In this document: positions 43,337-44,502 of the stretch, piece after piece | Layout of the letters: every line of letters begins with the position of its first letter | Position numbering within the stretch: the stretch's first letter is position 1 | Origin: an uncultured Flavobacteriales bacterium | GTDB taxonomy: Bacteria; Bacteroidota; Bacteroidia; Flavobacteriales_D; Parvicellaceae | Reading direction: 5' to 3' | DNA length: 44,502 nucleotides | NCBI GenBank assembly: GCA_913030835.1 | Contig: CAJWDP010000024.1 | Location: 1-44,502 of the forward strand | The notes under the pieces: model-generated | Seen by the model: the letters and a program-made list of their open reading frames with translations, nothing else | Told to the model about the DNA's origin: nothing | Databases searched by the model: none | Position numbers and translations under genes: made by a program

Positions 43337-44502
43337 ATGAAAAAAAGCCATGAAACTGTGTGGGCCAATTGTCTGTCTGTTATTAAAGATAATGTAAGTT
43401 TACAACGTTATAAAACATGGTTTGAACCAATTAAATCGGTTAAGCTGAAAAACAGTGTGCTGACCATTCAGGTACCTTCGCAATTTTTTTATGAATGGCT
43501 GGAAGAGCATTACATTGAACTGCTCCGAAAAACAATCCGAAAAGAGATTGGACCGGATGCTAAGTTAGAGTACAGTATTGTAATGGAAAACAATGCCAGG
43601 ACCTCTAACCCCTATACGGTTAAAATTCCGACCACCAACAAAAAAGCATTGAAGAACCCTTCGGTTTCTATGCCTTTGGATGTCAGTAAAAATCCGATCA
43701 AAAATCCGTTTATTATACCCGGCTTGCGGAAGGTTAATGTAGATTCGAATTTGAATCCGAACTATTCGTTTGAAAATCTAATTGAAGGAGACTGCAATCG
43801 CTTGGCAAGATCAGCAGGATATGCAGTGGCCAATAAGCCGGGCGGAACGGCATTCAATCCACTTCTTATTTATGGTGGTGTTGGGTTAGGAAAAACACAC
43901 CTATCCCACTCTATTGGAATTGGAATAAAAAATAAGTTTCCGAACAAAACAGTATTATACGTGTCATCTGAAAAGTTTACTCATCAATTTATTGATGCAG
44001 TAAAAAACAACAACACCAACGACTTCATCCATTTTTACCAGATGATCGATGTGCTGTTGATTGACGATGTTCAGTTTTTTGCTGGAAAAGAGAAAACTCA
44101 GGATGTATTCTTCCACATTTTCAACCACCTGCATCAAACCGGAAAACAAATCGTTCTGACCTCAGATAAACCTCCCGTTGAAATGCAAGGCATGGAACAG
44201 CGCCTACTTTCCAGATTCAAGTGGGGTCTTTCGGCTGATCTTCAAGTACCGGACCTGGAAACACGAATTGCCATCCTTCAAAAGAAAATGTACTCTGATG
44301 GAATCGATCTACCAAAGGAGGTTGTAGAATATCTAGCTTATAGTATCTCTACAAACATTAGAGAACTGGAAGGAGCACTAATCTCATTGATCGCTCAGTC
44401 CTCATTGAATAAAAAAGCGATAACACTGGACCTGGCCAAACAAATGATCGACAAGTTTGTGAAAAACACAGCAAGAGAAGTGTCCATCGAATACATTCAA
44501 AA
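43337..44502 (+). CDS. dnaA: Chromosomal replication initiator DnaA, partial (C-terminus outside window)
   Basis: The first 388 codons are present and the frame is open at the right edge. Domain I (about 1-85) has HETVWANCLSVIKDNVSLQR and YKTWFEPIKSVKL. After a linker comes the AAA+ core (about 150-350): NPNYSFENLIEGDCNRLARS, Walker A IYGGVGLGKTHLSHS, Walker B VLLIDDVQFFAGKEKTQ, and the arginine-finger region QRLLSRFKWGLSADLQVPD. The sensor-2 segment TNIRELEGALISLIAQSS follows. DnaA binds DnaA boxes and opens the replication origin. The start is the ATG at 43337. It follows the nucleotidase gene by 169 bases on the same strand. The DNA-binding domain IV lies outside the window. Confidence 0.97.
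   Translation, partial: MKKSHETVWANCLSVIKDNVSLQRYKTWFEPIKSVKLKNSVLTIQVPSQFFYEWLEEHYIELLRKTIRKEIGPDAKLEYSIVMENNARTSNPYTVKIPTTNKKALKNPSVSMPLDVSKNPIKNPFIIPGLRKVNVDSNLNPNYSFENLIEGDCNRLARSAGYAVANKPGGTAFNPLLIYGGVGLGKTHLSHSIGIGIKNKFPNKTVLYVSSEKFTHQFIDAVKNNNTNDFIHFYQMIDVLLIDDVQFFAGKEKTQDVFFHIFNHLHQTGKQIVLTSDKPPVEMQGMEQRLLSRFKWGLSADLQVPDLETRIAILQKKMYSDGIDLPKEVVEYLAYSISTNIRELEGALISLIAQSSLNKKAITLDLAKQMIDKFVKNTAREVSIEYIQ

Overview
The window is chromosomal DNA from a member of the Bacteroidota, most likely a marine or free-living flavobacterium- or cytophaga-like organism. The evidence is a SusC/SusD pair, several type IX secretion system (T9SS) cargo and helper proteins (type A and type B C-terminal sorting domains, a PorP/SprF-family protein, PD40/OmpA proteins), a Bacteroidota-type promoter (TTG-N19-TACATTTG) in front of a tRNA gene, few Shine-Dalgarno sites, and a mevalonate pathway with class II HMG-CoA reductase. 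The DNA is AT-rich and densely coded. I see no prophage, insertion sequence, CRISPR array or rRNA.

Layout. 1-3874 (minus): SusD-like lipoprotein (cut by the window edge) and SusC-like TonB-dependent receptor. 4237-7318: a small secreted protein, a small hypothetical, and a CotH-kinase protein with a lamin-tail domain. 7402-11518 (minus): a 1176-residue T9SS-secreted protein with a Ser/Gly-rich linker, and a small secreted protein upstream. A strong terminator at 7331-7359 sits almost on the cotH-like start codon. 12112-15829 (plus): M16 metalloprotease lipoprotein and a DUF2071 protein. 15868-17577: a small hypothetical diverging from a regulator-like protein across an intergene rich in CTTAA motifs.

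17588-30743 (minus) is the most striking region: a closely packed gene set of a SiaC-like phosphoprotein, an 1884-residue adhesin (about 12 HYR repeats, type B T9SS signal), a PorP/SprF-family protein, a PD40/PKD/OmpA protein, an unknown secreted protein, and a membrane protein joining a two-component-type beta-propeller sensor to a SpoIIE/PP2C phosphatase. SiaC and a SpoIIE-type phosphatase (SiaA) form a known phospho-switch elsewhere, so this looks like an adhesin export operon carrying its own regulatory switch.

30857-32993 (minus): an AstE/aspartoacylase-like deacylase, a RimK-like ATP-grasp ligase, and tRNA-Pro(TGG) with its promoter and terminator. 33249-38848 (plus): a small hypothetical, then a mevalonate-pathway operon (HMG-CoA reductase, GYDIA-type GHMP kinase, diphosphomevalonate decarboxylase, mevalonate kinase) ending in a UbiA-family prenyltransferase. 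38874-41406 (minus): PorE-like TPR/PD40/OmpA protein and a YbgC-like thioesterase. 41445-43167 (plus): a 5'-nucleotidase split into two genes, C-terminal domain first. 43337 to the window end: dnaA, incomplete.

All domain and family assignments come from reading motifs in the translated sequence; no database search was possible.
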